From Geodermatophilus tzadiensis (GTDB taxonomy: Bacteria; Actinomycetota; Actinomycetes; Mycobacteriales; Geodermatophilaceae): a stretch of DNA of 64,000 nucleotides. The notes under the pieces are model-generated. The model was not told the origin of the DNA, made no database searches, and was given only the letters and a program-made list of their open reading frames with translations. The stretch spans positions 62,001 through 126,000 of the forward strand of contig NZ_PVTG01000005.1 of assembly GCF_003002915.1 (NCBI RefSeq), read 5' to 3'. This document shows, in pieces, positions 24,892-37,431 of this stretch; the first letter of the stretch is position 1, and the number at the start of each line of letters is the position of its first letter. A program made the position numbers and the translations under genes.

Positions 24892-24920
24892 AGGTTAGGA
24901 GCCGCGCGGCGCGAGTGCAG
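24892..24920 (-). promoter_or_regulatory. Probable leaderless promoter of the Tap-like hydrolase
   Basis: On the minus strand CTGCAC, 17 bases, then TAACCT is followed by seven bases and the ATG, placing the transcription start at or next to the start codon. No Shine-Dalgarno is seen. Confidence 0.45.
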
Positions 24921-24937
24921 GCGTCGTGTCCGGTCTC

Positions 24938-26005
24938 TCAACCGTCGAACACCTCGGCCAGGTCGTAGCGCACCGGCACCTCGAGCTGGTCGTAGGTGCA
25001 GCTGCGCGGGTCGCGGTCGGGCCGCCAGCGCAGGAACTGGCCGGTGTGCCGCAGCCGCCGCCCCTCCAGCTGGTCGTACTTGACCTCGACGACGAGCTCC
25101 GGGCGCAGCGGCACCCAGGACAGGTCCTTCTTGGCGTTCCACCGGCTCTGCGCCCCCGGCATCCGGTGCTCGCCGTCGGCCTGCAGCTCGGCGTTGGCCC
25201 ACTCCCGCCACGGGTGGGTGTCCAGCGCCTCGGCCCGGTAGGGCGCCAGCTCCTCGACCAGCTCCGCCCGCCGGGCCATGGGGAAGGACGCCGCGACGCC
25301 GATGTGCTGCAGCCCGCCGTCGTCGTAGAGGCCCAGCAGCAGCGAGCCGACGATCGGCCCGCTCTTGTGCCAGCGGAACCCGGCGACGACGGCGTCGGCG
25401 GTGCGGACGTGCTTGACCTTGACCATCAGCCGCTGGTCGGGGCCGTAGGGCAGGTCGGGGGCCTTGGCGACGACGCCGTCGAGGCCGGCGCCCTCGAACT
25501 CCTCGAACCAGCGCTGCGCCGTCGCCACGTCGCGGGTGACGGCGGTGACGTGCACCCGCTCGGTGGCCGTGACCGAGTCGTGCAGCCGGGCCTGGCGCTC
25601 GGCGAAGGGCGTCTCCAGCAGCGACTCGTCGCCCAGCGCCAGCAGGTCGAAGGCGACGAAGTGCGCCGGCGTCTGCTCGGCCAGCAGGTCCACCCGCGAC
25701 TTCGCGGGGTGGATGCGCTGCAGCAGCGACTCGAAGTGCAGCCGGTCGCCCTGCGGGACGACGATCTCGCCGTCGACGACGCAGCGCTCCGGCAGCGCCT
25801 CCTTGACCGCGGCGACCACCTCGGGGAAGTAGCGGGTCAGCGGGCGCTCGTTGCGGCTGCCCAGCTCCACCTCGTCGCCGTCGCGGAAGACGATGCAGCG
25901 GAAGCCGTCCCACTTCGGCTCGTAGAACAGGCCGTCGTCCGTCGGCAGCTTGGTGACGGCCTTGGCCAGCATCGGCTTCACCGGCGGGAGGAGGGGCAGG
26001 TCCAT
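24938..26005 (-). CDS. ligC: ATP-dependent DNA ligase, LigC-type
   Basis: A 355-aa minimal ATP-dependent ligase. The adenylated Lys lies in YEPKWDGFRCIVF (KxDG, about residue 31). Motif III is in VVDGEIVV, motif IV in GLDGVVAKAP and motif V in RLMVKVKHVR. The C-terminal OB-fold ends with the conserved GQFLRWRPDRDPRSCTYDQL. It seals DNA nicks with ATP. In mycobacteria LigC works with stand-alone LigD-polymerase-like proteins in excision repair and backup end joining, and both are present here on the same strand, separated by the hydrolase gene. No clear Shine-Dalgarno precedes the ATG, but MDLPLLPPVKPMLAKAV matches the family's N terminus. Confidence 0.93.
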   Translation of the reverse strand: MDLPLLPPVKPMLAKAVTKLPTDDGLFYEPKWDGFRCIVFRDGDEVELGSRNERPLTRYFPEVVAAVKEALPERCVVDGEIVVPQGDRLHFESLLQRIHPAKSRVDLLAEQTPAHFVAFDLLALGDESLLETPFAERQARLHDSVTATERVHVTAVTRDVATAQRWFEEFEGAGLDGVVAKAPDLPYGPDQRLMVKVKHVRTADAVVAGFRWHKSGPIVGSLLLGLYDDGGLQHIGVAASFPMARRAELVEELAPYRAEALDTHPWREWANAELQADGEHRMPGAQSRWNAKKDLSWVPLRPELVVEVKYDQLEGRRLRHTGQFLRWRPDRDPRSCTYDQLEVPVRYDLAEVFDG

Positions 26006-26169
26006 GCCGGCCAGTCAAGCAGTGGGGGACGACCCCGCACACGACGACGTCGACCGGACGGGTGGCCGGGACGGCGAGCGGCCGACCGGGTGCGGCGACG
26101 CGCTGCGGCCGGTCCGTTGCCCGGCGGGCGGTCTGCGGCAGGCTGGGCGTGCGTCGGAGGGAGGACCGG

Positions 26170-26364
26170 GTGGGGGACGCCGCAGCGCGGGCACTGGCCA
26201 CCTCCATGGCCGTCGGCGGGATCGCGCACGTCGCGTCGCCCGACCGCTCCCGGCGGCTGGCCCCGCCGTGGGTGCCAGCCCGCTCGGCCGTGGTGGTCCT
26301 CAGCGGAGCGGCCGACGTCGCCGTCGGCGTCCTGGGCGTCAGCGGTCGACGGCGTAGCGGGTGA
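26170..26364 (+). CDS. DoxX-like membrane protein fragment
   Basis: From the GTG at 26170, behind a strong GGAGGGAGGA, the product is 64 aa: one hydrophobic segment ending in GGIAHVASPD, the motif LAPPWVPAR and a second hydrophobic segment. This resembles the first half of DoxX-like proteins (GIAHF..P....VPPWLP), which normally have four membrane segments in about 120 aa. It ends in SGRRRSG and overlaps the 3' end of the convergent reductase gene by 26 bases. It may be a truncated remnant or a short two-segment protein. The good ribosome site argues that it is translated. Confidence 0.55.
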   Translation: MGDAAARALATSMAVGGIAHVASPDRSRRLAPPWVPARSAVVVLSGAADVAVGVLGVSGRRRSG

Positions 26365-27060
26365 ACAGGACCCCGTCCTCCTCCAGCACCTGCAGCAGGC
26401 GGGGGCGGACGACGCCGGGCAGCGCGTCGGTCACCAGCCGGCTCTCCCCGCCGACGAGGGCCGGTGAGACGGTGAGGTCCAGCTCGTCGACGACCCCTGC
26501 GGCCAGCGCCGCGGTCAGCAGCGCCGGGCCGCCCTCGCAGACCAGCTGCGCCAGGCGGCGGTCGGCCAGCCGGTCCAGCGCCAGCGGCAGGTCGACGTCG
26601 TCGTCCCCGCAGACGAGCACCTCGACCCCGGCGTCGGCCAGCGCGGCCCGGCGTCCGGGGTCGGCGGACGCGCAGGTCACCAGCACCGTCGAGGGGACGG
26701 CCAGCCGGTCGCCCGGCGCCAGCGAGGCCCGCCGCGAGACCACCACCACTGGCGCCGTGCCCGGCCGGCCCAGCGCCGCGCGCAGCCGCCCGACCGCGGA
26801 GTCGGCGGCCACCGGCCGGTAGCCCTCGGCGGCGGCGGTCCCGTGCCCGACCAGCACCGCGTCGGCCAGCGCCCGCAGCACCCGGAACACCCGCCGGTCG
26901 CCCGGCGAGCCCAGGCCCGCGCTGCGGCCGTCCACGGTGACCGCGCCGTCCAGCGAGGTCACGAAGTCGACCCGCACCGACCGGCCCGGCGGCAGCGCGT
27001 ACGCCGCCGCCAGGTCGTCGTCGGAGAGGTCCGCCGCCGGCGAGGGGTGCAGCCGGCGCA

Positions 27061-27061
<1 letters not shown>
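26339..27061 (-). CDS. RibD C-terminal-type pyrimidine/dihydrofolate reductase-fold protein
   Basis: A 240-aa protein starting at the ATG at 27061, which overlaps the treZ stop by one base (TGATG). The fold is that of the RibD reductase domain: RVDFVTSLDGAVTVDGRSAG near the N terminus, DAVLVGHGTAAAEGY, and the NADPH-site region LVCEGGPALLTAALAAGVVDELDLTVSPAL. True RibD proteins also carry a deaminase domain; this is a stand-alone actinobacterial type (similar in style to mycobacterial RibD-like Rv2671), whose substrate is uncertain though riboflavin or deazaflavin precursors are likely. It follows treZ in one transcript without an obvious metabolic link. Confidence 0.87.
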
Positions 27062-28812
<1,751 letters not shown>

Positions 28813-28883
28813 GCGGGGGCCTCCAGGGGACAGGGGGGTGACCGGTGGGTCTTGCCCGCCTGCCGCCCGGCCAACCACCGACA

Positions 28884-28917
28884 GCGGCGGCCGGGGGACG
28901 CGTCCCCCGGCCGCCGC
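28884..28917 (-). terminator. Perfect 34-base palindromic hairpin after the Rpf-like gene
   Basis: Arms GCGGCGGCCGGGGGACG and CGTCCCCCGGCCGCCGC abut with no spacer, starting six bases beyond the stop codon. This is one of the strongest stems in the window. Confidence 0.8.
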
Positions 28918-28922
28918 GCGGC

Positions 28923-29774
<852 letters not shown>

Positions 29775-29851
29775 TCACGGCGGGGCACGTCGTGCCCCAC
29801 GCGTCCCAGGCGTGTCGCGCCCGGTCACCCACTCGGCGCCGGGCGTCCGCG

Positions 29852-29888
29852 CAGGTCACGTCCCCGTCGGCGACGGGGACGTGACCTG
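29852..29888 (-). terminator. 37-base near-perfect hairpin after treY
   Basis: Arms CAGGTCACGTCCCCGTCG and CGACGGGGACGTGACCTG with a one-base centre begin five bases beyond the treY stop. No U-tract follows. It probably ends the treX-treY transcript before the riboswitch promoter. Confidence 0.8.
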
Positions 29889-29892
29889 TGCC

Positions 29893-32232
29893 TCAGTCGC
29901 GGACGAGCAGGGCCACCGGCAGCCGGGCGAGCAGCTCGCCGACGGGTGCGCCGCCGGCGTCGGAGACCACCCGCGTGCCGGTGAGCACGTCGCGCCAGGC
30001 GCCGGTCGGCAGCGCCAGCGCGGTGTCGCCCCAGCCGCTGCCCGCCAGGCCGATCGGGAGCCGGGTCGCCACGGTCACCGCGCCGCCGTGCTCCGCGGAC
30101 CCGCGGTCGAAGGCGACGACGTGGCCGGCGGCCGACCCGGTGGCCTCGACCGGCGCGTAGCCGGTGAACAGCTCCGGCCGGTCCCGCCGCAGCCGCAGCA
30201 CCCGCGACACGACCAGCAGCTTGGCCGCGCCGTCCTCGTCGACCCCGGGCGCCTCGCCGGCGTCGAGCCGGGCCAGCAGCTGCCGGCGGGCGGCGTAGTC
30301 GACCGGGCGGCGGTTGTCGGGGTCGACCAGCGAGTGGTCCCACAGCTCGGTGCCCTGGTAGACGTCGGGCACTCCCGGCATCGTCAGCTGCAGCAGCTTC
30401 TGCGCCAGCCCGTTGGACCGCCCGGCCGGCCCGATGCGGGCGACGAACGCCTCGATCTCGCGGTGCGTGTCCTCGTCGTCGTAGGCGGCGTCGACCACCG
30501 CGTGCAGCTGGGTCTCGAACGCCTCGTCGACGTCGGTCCACGTCGTGGAGGTGCCCGCCTCCCGGGCGGCCTTCTCGGCGTAGGCGTGCGCCCGGTCGCG
30601 CGACAGCGGCCAGGCGCCGACCAGGTTCTGCCACACCAGGTGCGCCAGCGGCCGGTCGGGCAGCGGGTGCCGGGACAGCCAGCCGCGCACCAGGTCGGCC
30701 CACTCGGTGGGCACCTCGGCGAGGACGGCCAGCCGGGCCCGGGTGTCCTCGCTGCGCTTGGTGTCGTGCGTGGTCAGCGTGGTCATCGACTCGGGCCGGC
30801 GCTCGGCCCGCCGGACCTGGGCCTCGTGGAACTCCGCCACGGTGCTGCCGAACCGCGCCGGGTCCCCGCCCACCTCGTTGAGCACCACGAACCGCGCCCA
30901 CCGGTAGTAGGCGCTGTCCTCGACGCCCTTGGCCATCACCGGGCCGCTGGTCTGCTCGAAGCGGGTGGCCGCCTCCGTGCCGGCCTGCGCCAGCACGGGG
31001 TGCAGCGCGTCGACGGCGGCGACCAGGTCGGGCCGGCGGTCGCGGACGGCGGCCACGGCGGCGTCGAGGTGCTCGCGGCCGTCGGGCAGGTAGCTGCGGT
31101 AGACCGGGAAGGTCGCCAGCAGCTCGGCCAGCGCCTCGACCTGCTGCTGGCGGTCGATGCCGGGCAACTCGCCCATCACCCGCACCAGCCGGGCGACCTC
31201 CGAGCCGAGGCTGCCGTCGGTCACCTCGCGCTTGCAGTCGTGCACCAGCTGCGCGTAGTCGACCTCGCGGCCCGACAGCTCGGTGTCCAGCGCGGTCAGC
31301 GCCGCCTCGCCGGCCGGGTCGACGAGCACGTCGTCGACCTCGGCGAGGGCGTCGTAGCCGGTGGTGCCCGCCGTCCGCCAGCTCTCGGGCAGGTCCTCGC
31401 CGGGCTCGAGGATCTTCTCGACCACGGTCCACCGGCCGCCGGAGGCCTCGGCCAGCCGGTCGAGGTAGCCCTTCGGGTCGGCGAGGCCGTCGGGGTGGTC
31501 GATGCGCAGCCCGTCGACGGCGCCGTCGGCCACCATGCGCAGCACCAGCTCGTGGGTCGCGGCGAAGACCTCGGGGTCCTCGACCCGGAGCCCGGCGAGG
31601 GTGTTGATGGCGAAGAACCGGCGGTAGTTGAGGTCGGAGTCCGCGCGCCGCCAGTCGACCAGCTCGTAGTGCTGCCGGTCGTGCACCTCCTGGGGCGTCC
31701 CCTGACCGGTGCCCGGCGCGATCGGGAAGCGGTTGTCGTAGTACCGCAGCTCCCCGTCGACGACCTCGAGCTTCTCGACGTCGTCGGCCGAGCCCAGGAC
31801 CGGGATGCGGACGCGTCCGTCGCCGAAGTCCCAGTCGACGTCGAACGCCGACGCGTGCGCGCTGTCCCGCCCGTGCTGCAGCACGTCCCACCACCAGGGC
31901 GCCTCGGCCGGGTCGGCCACGCCCATGTGGTTGGGCACCAGGTCGAGCACCAGGCCCAGGCCGTGCTCGTGCAGCGCCGCGACGAGCCGGTCGAAGCCCT
32001 CCTGCCCGCCGCGGGACTCGTCGACGTGCGCGTGGTCGACGGTGTCGTAGCCGTGCGTGCTGCCCGCCGCCGCCCGCAGCAGCGGCGAGGAGTACGCGTG
32101 GCTGACGCCGAGGTCGGCCAGGTAGCCGGCCACCGCCGCGGCGTCGTCGAGGGGGAAGTCGGCGGTGACCTGGAGCCGGTAGGTCCCGGTGGGGACGGCG
32201 CGGCGCCGGTCCTCGCTCAGCGGCTCGCTCAC
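29893..32232 (-). CDS. treY: Malto-oligosyltrehalose synthase
   Basis: A 779-aa GH13 enzyme that converts the reducing-end maltose of a maltodextrin into a trehalose unit. The N terminus PTGTYRLQVTADFPLDDAAA is the TreY signature. LDLVPNHMG follows, the nucleophile Asp is in VDGLRIDHPDGLADP, the acid/base Glu in WTVVEKIL and the third Asp in LTTHDTKRSEDTRARL. The GTG start overlaps the treX stop (GTGA), so the two are coupled. Together with TreX and TreZ it makes trehalose from glycogen, important for osmotic and desiccation tolerance. A strong hairpin follows immediately. Confidence 0.96.
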   Translation of the reverse strand: MSEPLSEDRRRAVPTGTYRLQVTADFPLDDAAAVAGYLADLGVSHAYSSPLLRAAAGSTHGYDTVDHAHVDESRGGQEGFDRLVAALHEHGLGLVLDLVPNHMGVADPAEAPWWWDVLQHGRDSAHASAFDVDWDFGDGRVRIPVLGSADDVEKLEVVDGELRYYDNRFPIAPGTGQGTPQEVHDRQHYELVDWRRADSDLNYRRFFAINTLAGLRVEDPEVFAATHELVLRMVADGAVDGLRIDHPDGLADPKGYLDRLAEASGGRWTVVEKILEPGEDLPESWRTAGTTGYDALAEVDDVLVDPAGEAALTALDTELSGREVDYAQLVHDCKREVTDGSLGSEVARLVRVMGELPGIDRQQQVEALAELLATFPVYRSYLPDGREHLDAAVAAVRDRRPDLVAAVDALHPVLAQAGTEAATRFEQTSGPVMAKGVEDSAYYRWARFVVLNEVGGDPARFGSTVAEFHEAQVRRAERRPESMTTLTTHDTKRSEDTRARLAVLAEVPTEWADLVRGWLSRHPLPDRPLAHLVWQNLVGAWPLSRDRAHAYAEKAAREAGTSTTWTDVDEAFETQLHAVVDAAYDDEDTHREIEAFVARIGPAGRSNGLAQKLLQLTMPGVPDVYQGTELWDHSLVDPDNRRPVDYAARRQLLARLDAGEAPGVDEDGAAKLLVVSRVLRLRRDRPELFTGYAPVEATGSAAGHVVAFDRGSAEHGGAVTVATRLPIGLAGSGWGDTALALPTGAWRDVLTGTRVVSDAGGAPVGELLARLPVALLVRD

Positions 32233-34334
32233 GGGGCCGCCTGCAGGACGACGGTGGCGCGGGCGGCCACGGTGAGGACGTCACCGGCCTTGACCTGCAC
32301 CGGCTCCACCTCGCCGAACTCGGCGGTGTCGACGACGACGGTCCAGCCCTCGGCGTAGTCCGCCGACGGCACGGTGTAGTCGATCGGCTCGTGGGAGGCG
32401 TTGAAGGCCAGGTAGAAGCAGTCGTCGACGACGTCCTCGCCGCGCTCGTCGGTCTCCCGGATGCCGTGGCCGTTGAGGTACATGGCCAGCGACTTGGCGA
32501 AACCGGCGTCCCAGTCCTCGTCGCTCATCAGCTCACCGGACGGGGTGAACCAGGCGACGTCCTGCACCGGGTCGCCCTCCTCGCGGCGCACCGGCCGGCC
32601 GTGGAAGAACCGGCGGCGGCGGAAGGTCGGGTGCTCGGTGCGCAGCCGGGTGACCAGCTTGGTGAACTCCAGCAGCCCCTCGTCGACGTCGTCCCAGTCG
32701 ATCCAGGTCAGCTCGGAGTCCTGGCAGTAGCCGTTGTTGTTGCCGCCCTGCGTGCGGCCCAGCTCGTCGCCGTGCAGCAGCATCGGCACGCCCTGGGACA
32801 GCATCAGCGTGGTGATGAAGTTGCGCCGCTGACGGGCCCGCAGCGCCAGCACCTCGGCGTCGTCGGTGTCGCCCTCGACGCCGCAGTTCCAGCTGCGGTT
32901 GTGGCTCTCGCCGTCGTTGTTGCCCTCGCCGTTGGCCTCGTTGTGCTTCTCGTTGTAGGAGACGAGGTCGTTGAGGGTGAACCCGTCGTGCGCGGTGACG
33001 AAGTTGATGCTGGCCACCGGCCGGCGCCCCGAGTGCTTGTAGAGGTCGGCCGAGCCGGAGATCCGGCTGGCGAACTCGCCGATGGTGGCGTCCTCGCCGC
33101 GCCAGAAGTCGCGCACGGTGTCGCGGTACTTGCCGTTCCACTCGGTCCACAGCGCGGGGAAGTTGCCCACCTGGTAGCCGCCGTCGCCGATGTCCCACGG
33201 CTCGGCGATGAGCTTCACCTGGCTGACGACCGGGTCCTGGTGCACCAGGTCGAAGAACGCCGAGAGCCGGTCCACCTCGTGGAACTGGCGGGCGAGGGTG
33301 GAGGCGAGGTCGAAGCGGAAGCCGTCGACGTGCATCTCGGTCACCCAGTAGCGCAGCGAGTCCATGATCAGCTGCAGCGCCTGCGGGGTGCGGACGTTGA
33401 GCGAGTTCCCGGTGCCGGTGGTGTCCATGTAGTACTGCTCGTCGCCCTCGACCAGCCGGTAGTACGTCCGGTTGTCGATGCCCTTGAACGACAGCGTCGG
33501 GCCCATGTGGTTGCCCTCGGCCGTGTGGTTGTAGACGACGTCGAGGATGACCTCGATGCCCGCCTCGTGCAGGGTCCGGACCATGCCCTTGAACTCCTGC
33601 ACCTGCTGGCCGTCGGTCTGCTGCGCGTACTCGTTGTGCGGCGCGAAGAAACCGATCGTGTTGTAGCCCCAGTAGTTGCGCAGGCCCTTCTGCAGCAGCG
33701 TGTCGTCCTGCACGAACTGGTGCACCGGCATGAGCTCGATCGCCGTGATGCCCAGCGACTGCAGGTGCTCGACGACCGCGGGGTGGGCGATGCCGGCGTA
33801 GGTGCCGCGCAGCTCCTCGGGGATGCGCGGGTGGGTCATCGTCAGCCCCTTGACGTGGGCCTCGTAGATGACCGTCTTGTTGTACGGCGTCCTCGGCGGG
33901 CGGTCGACGCCCCAGTCGAAGTAGGGGTTGATCACGACCGACTTCGGCATGTGCGGCGCCGAGTCGTCGTCGTTGCGCTCCCCGCTGCCGAACCGGTAGC
34001 CGAAGCAGGCCTCGTCCCAGTCGATCGACCCGTCGATCGCCTTGGCGTAGGGGTCGAGCAGCAGCTTGTTCGGGTTGCAGCGGTGCCCGTTCTCCGGGTC
34101 GTAGGGGCCGTGTACGCGGTAGCCGTAGCGCTGCCCGGGCTGGATGCCGGGCAGGAAGGCGTGCCAGACGTAGCCGTCCATCTCGGGGAGCCGGATGCGC
34201 TCCTCGTTGCCCGCCTCGTCGAAGAGGCAGAGCTCCACCTTTTCGGCCACCTCGCTGAAGAGCGCGAAGTTGGTCCCGGTGCCGTCGTACGTGGCACCCA
34301 GCGGGTAGGCGGATCCGGGCCACACCTGGGTCAT
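32229..34334 (-). CDS. treX: Glycogen debranching enzyme (isoamylase type)
   Basis: A 701-aa GH13 isoamylase-type enzyme. The ATG at 34334 follows AGGAGG with a ten-base spacer. CBM48 is at the N terminus ([18 protein letters not shown]). The barrel shows [12 protein letters not shown], nucleophile Asp in [12 protein letters not shown], Glu in [16 protein letters not shown] and Asp in [39 protein letters not shown] is typical of GlgX/TreX. It hydrolyses alpha-1,6 branches to give the linear maltodextrins used by TreY. It is the first gene of the treXY operon. Its 475-base upstream region holds several hairpins. Confidence 0.96.
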   Translation of the reverse strand: MTQVWPGSAYPLGATYDGTGTNFALFSEVAEKVELCLFDEAGNEERIRLPEMDGYVWHAFLPGIQPGQRYGYRVHGPYDPENGHRCNPNKLLLDPYAKAIDGSIDWDEACFGYRFGSGERNDDDSAPHMPKSVVINPYFDWGVDRPPRTPYNKTVIYEAHVKGLTMTHPRIPEELRGTYAGIAHPAVVEHLQSLGITAIELMPVHQFVQDDTLLQKGLRNYWGYNTIGFFAPHNEYAQQTDGQQVQEFKGMVRTLHEAGIEVILDVVYNHTAEGNHMGPTLSFKGIDNRTYYRLVEGDEQYYMDTTGTGNSLNVRTPQALQLIMDSLRYWVTEMHVDGFRFDLASTLARQFHEVDRLSAFFDLVHQDPVVSQVKLIAEPWDIGDGGYQVGNFPALWTEWNGKYRDTVRDFWRGEDATIGEFASRISGSADLYKHSGRRPVASINFVTAHDGFTLNDLVSYNEKHNEANGEGNNDGESHNRSWNCGVEGDTDDAEVLALRARQRRNFITTLMLSQGVPMLLHGDELGRTQGGNNNGYCQDSELTWIDWDDVDEGLLEFTKLVTRLRTEHPTFRRRRFFHGRPVRREEGDPVQDVAWFTPSGELMSDEDWDAGFAKSLAMYLNGHGIRETDERGEDVVDDCFYLAFNASHEPIDYTVPSADYAEGWTVVVDTAEFGEVEPVQVKAGDVLTVAARATVVLQAAP

Positions 34335-34384
34335 TCGAGTGTTTCCTCCTGCACGGGCGTCCCACACCTCACGGGACGCGGTGG

Positions 34385-34410
34385 CCCCCCGACGCGGCCG
34401 TCGCGGGGGG
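34385..34410. repeat. Bulged hairpin in the treX leader
   Basis: CCCCCC-GACG-CGGC-CGTC-GC-GGGGGG forms a bulged stem 50 bases upstream of the treX start. It would sit in the treX leader RNA if transcription starts further out. Confidence 0.4.
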
Positions 34411-34508
34411 TCTGGGCACCTGGTGCCCGCCGGTCCCTGTGCCCGATCCGGGCGGGCCCACACCTGGCGCGGCGGAGATCACGCCGGGCCCCGGCGGCTC
34501 CCGGGACG

Positions 34509-34580
34509 ACGACGCCCTCCGCGGCCGGGGCCGCGGAGGGCGTCGTGCGCAGGTCCGGTGTGCCCCGGCGTGCGCCGGGG
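34509..34580. repeat. Two tandem hairpins between treX and uvrB
   Basis: The first stem (34509-34546) has 18-base arms ACGACGCCCTCCGCGGCC and its complement with a two-base loop. The second (34563-34580) has arms CCCCGGCG/CGCCGGGG. They lie between two divergent start codons, so there is no gene end for them to terminate. In the 475-base gap (34335-34809) I see no convincing protein gene; an sRNA or attenuator is possible. Confidence 0.6.
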
Positions 34581-34797
34581 AGACCTGGTACCGAGCCGCG
34601 GGGCGCCGGGGTCCGACCTCGTCCGGGCATCCCGGGTGGCACTGGTCCCCGGCGCGGCACCGCGCCTGCGAGAGGGCACGCTAGCGCAGCACCGGGGACG
34701 GCACGAGCACAGCGGGGCGCCGGCGCGCAACCGGTCGGGCCCACGCGCCCCGCACGTGCGCTCCCGTCACACCCGCCGTTCTGTCACCGTGCGGTCG

Positions 34798-34803
34798 TAC
34801 CGT
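34798..34803 (+). promoter_or_regulatory. -10 box for probable leaderless uvrB transcript
   Basis: TACCGT ends six bases before the GTG, fits TAnnnT, and no Shine-Dalgarno is present. No SOS box of the actinobacterial GAAC-N4-GTTC type is visible nearby. Confidence 0.45.
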
Positions 34804-34809
34804 CGTCCC

Positions 34810-36930
<2,121 letters not shown>

Positions 36931-36934
36931 GACC

Positions 36935-36966
36935 GGGCCGCCGACCACCGGGCCGGACGGCGGCCC
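36935..36966 (+). terminator. Hairpin after uvrB
   Basis: Arms GGGCCGCCG and CGGCGGCCC with a 14-base loop start four bases after the stop codon. Confidence 0.55.
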
Positions 36967-37109
36967 GCGCCCGTCGCGGACGCTCGGACCGCCGACGGTG
37001 GGTGCGCCCGTCCCCGGTCGGGGAACCGGGCGCGGGCGTGCACCGTCGAACGAGGAGACGGCGCGGCGCAGCGGCCGCGCGTGGGCGATCGACGGTGTGC
37101 GCCCACGCC

Positions 37110-37130
37110 CCGTTCCGACGTCCGGAACGG
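37110..37130. repeat. Inverted repeat CCGTTCCG-N5-CGGAACGG
   Basis: Perfect 8-base arms in the 500-base gap between uvrB and terC. The flanking sequence repeats a CGACGGTG...GCGCCC phrase near 36990 and 37090. Function unknown. The rest of 36967-37282 shows no gene I can support. Confidence 0.45.
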
Positions 37131-37174
37131 TGCGCTCGCCCACCCCGTCGACCGGCGGGGTGGGGGCGGGCCCC

Positions 37175-37194
37175 CGATGAGAGTTCTCTCATCG
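37175..37194. promoter_or_regulatory. 20-base palindrome upstream of the manganese riboswitch
   Basis: CGATGAGAG and CTCTCATCG flank TT with perfect symmetry, about 90 bases upstream of the riboswitch core. This is AT-richer than its surroundings and suits a repressor or activator of terC transcription. Confidence 0.5.
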
Positions 37195-37282
37195 AGGAAC
37201 ACCGCGCATCTCGGGGACGTCTGTGGGGAAGGAACCCCCCGACCGCGGTCCGTCAGCAGGTCCGCCTCGGGGGGTCATCCGT

Positions 37283-37386
37283 GGAGGGGAGTATCCCCAC
37301 GCGGCGGTGTCGTCAGCACGAGGTCCCCGAGGGCCTCCGGTACCGCCGGCCACCTCGACCGAGGCGGTGGGAGAGACCTCAGGCCC
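37283..37386 (+). ncRNA. yybP-ykoY (manganese) riboswitch upstream of terC
   Basis: The leader contains GGAGGGGAGTATCCCC, then CGTCAGCACGAGG, GGGCCTCCGGTACCGCCGG and finally GAGGCGGTGGGAGAGACCTC, the order and wording of actinobacterial yybP-ykoY elements. These bind Mn2+ and switch on manganese exporters. It ends 45 bases before the TerC start. Assignment is by eye without a covariance search. Confidence 0.8.
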
Positions 37387-37431
37387 GACACGCGGCGCGA
37401 GCGCGCCGCAGAGTCACCGGAGGTACCTGTC

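Noticed and set aside
34439-34684. An 81-codon ORF in the treX-uvrB gap
   Set aside because: It lacks a ribosome site, is Gly/Arg/Pro-rich like random GC-rich translation, and runs through the tandem hairpins.
36967-37174. Direct-repeat phrases near 36990 and 37090 as a CRISPR or mobile repeat
   Set aside because: Only two imperfect copies with no regular spacer length; more likely GC-rich chance similarity or a small duplication.
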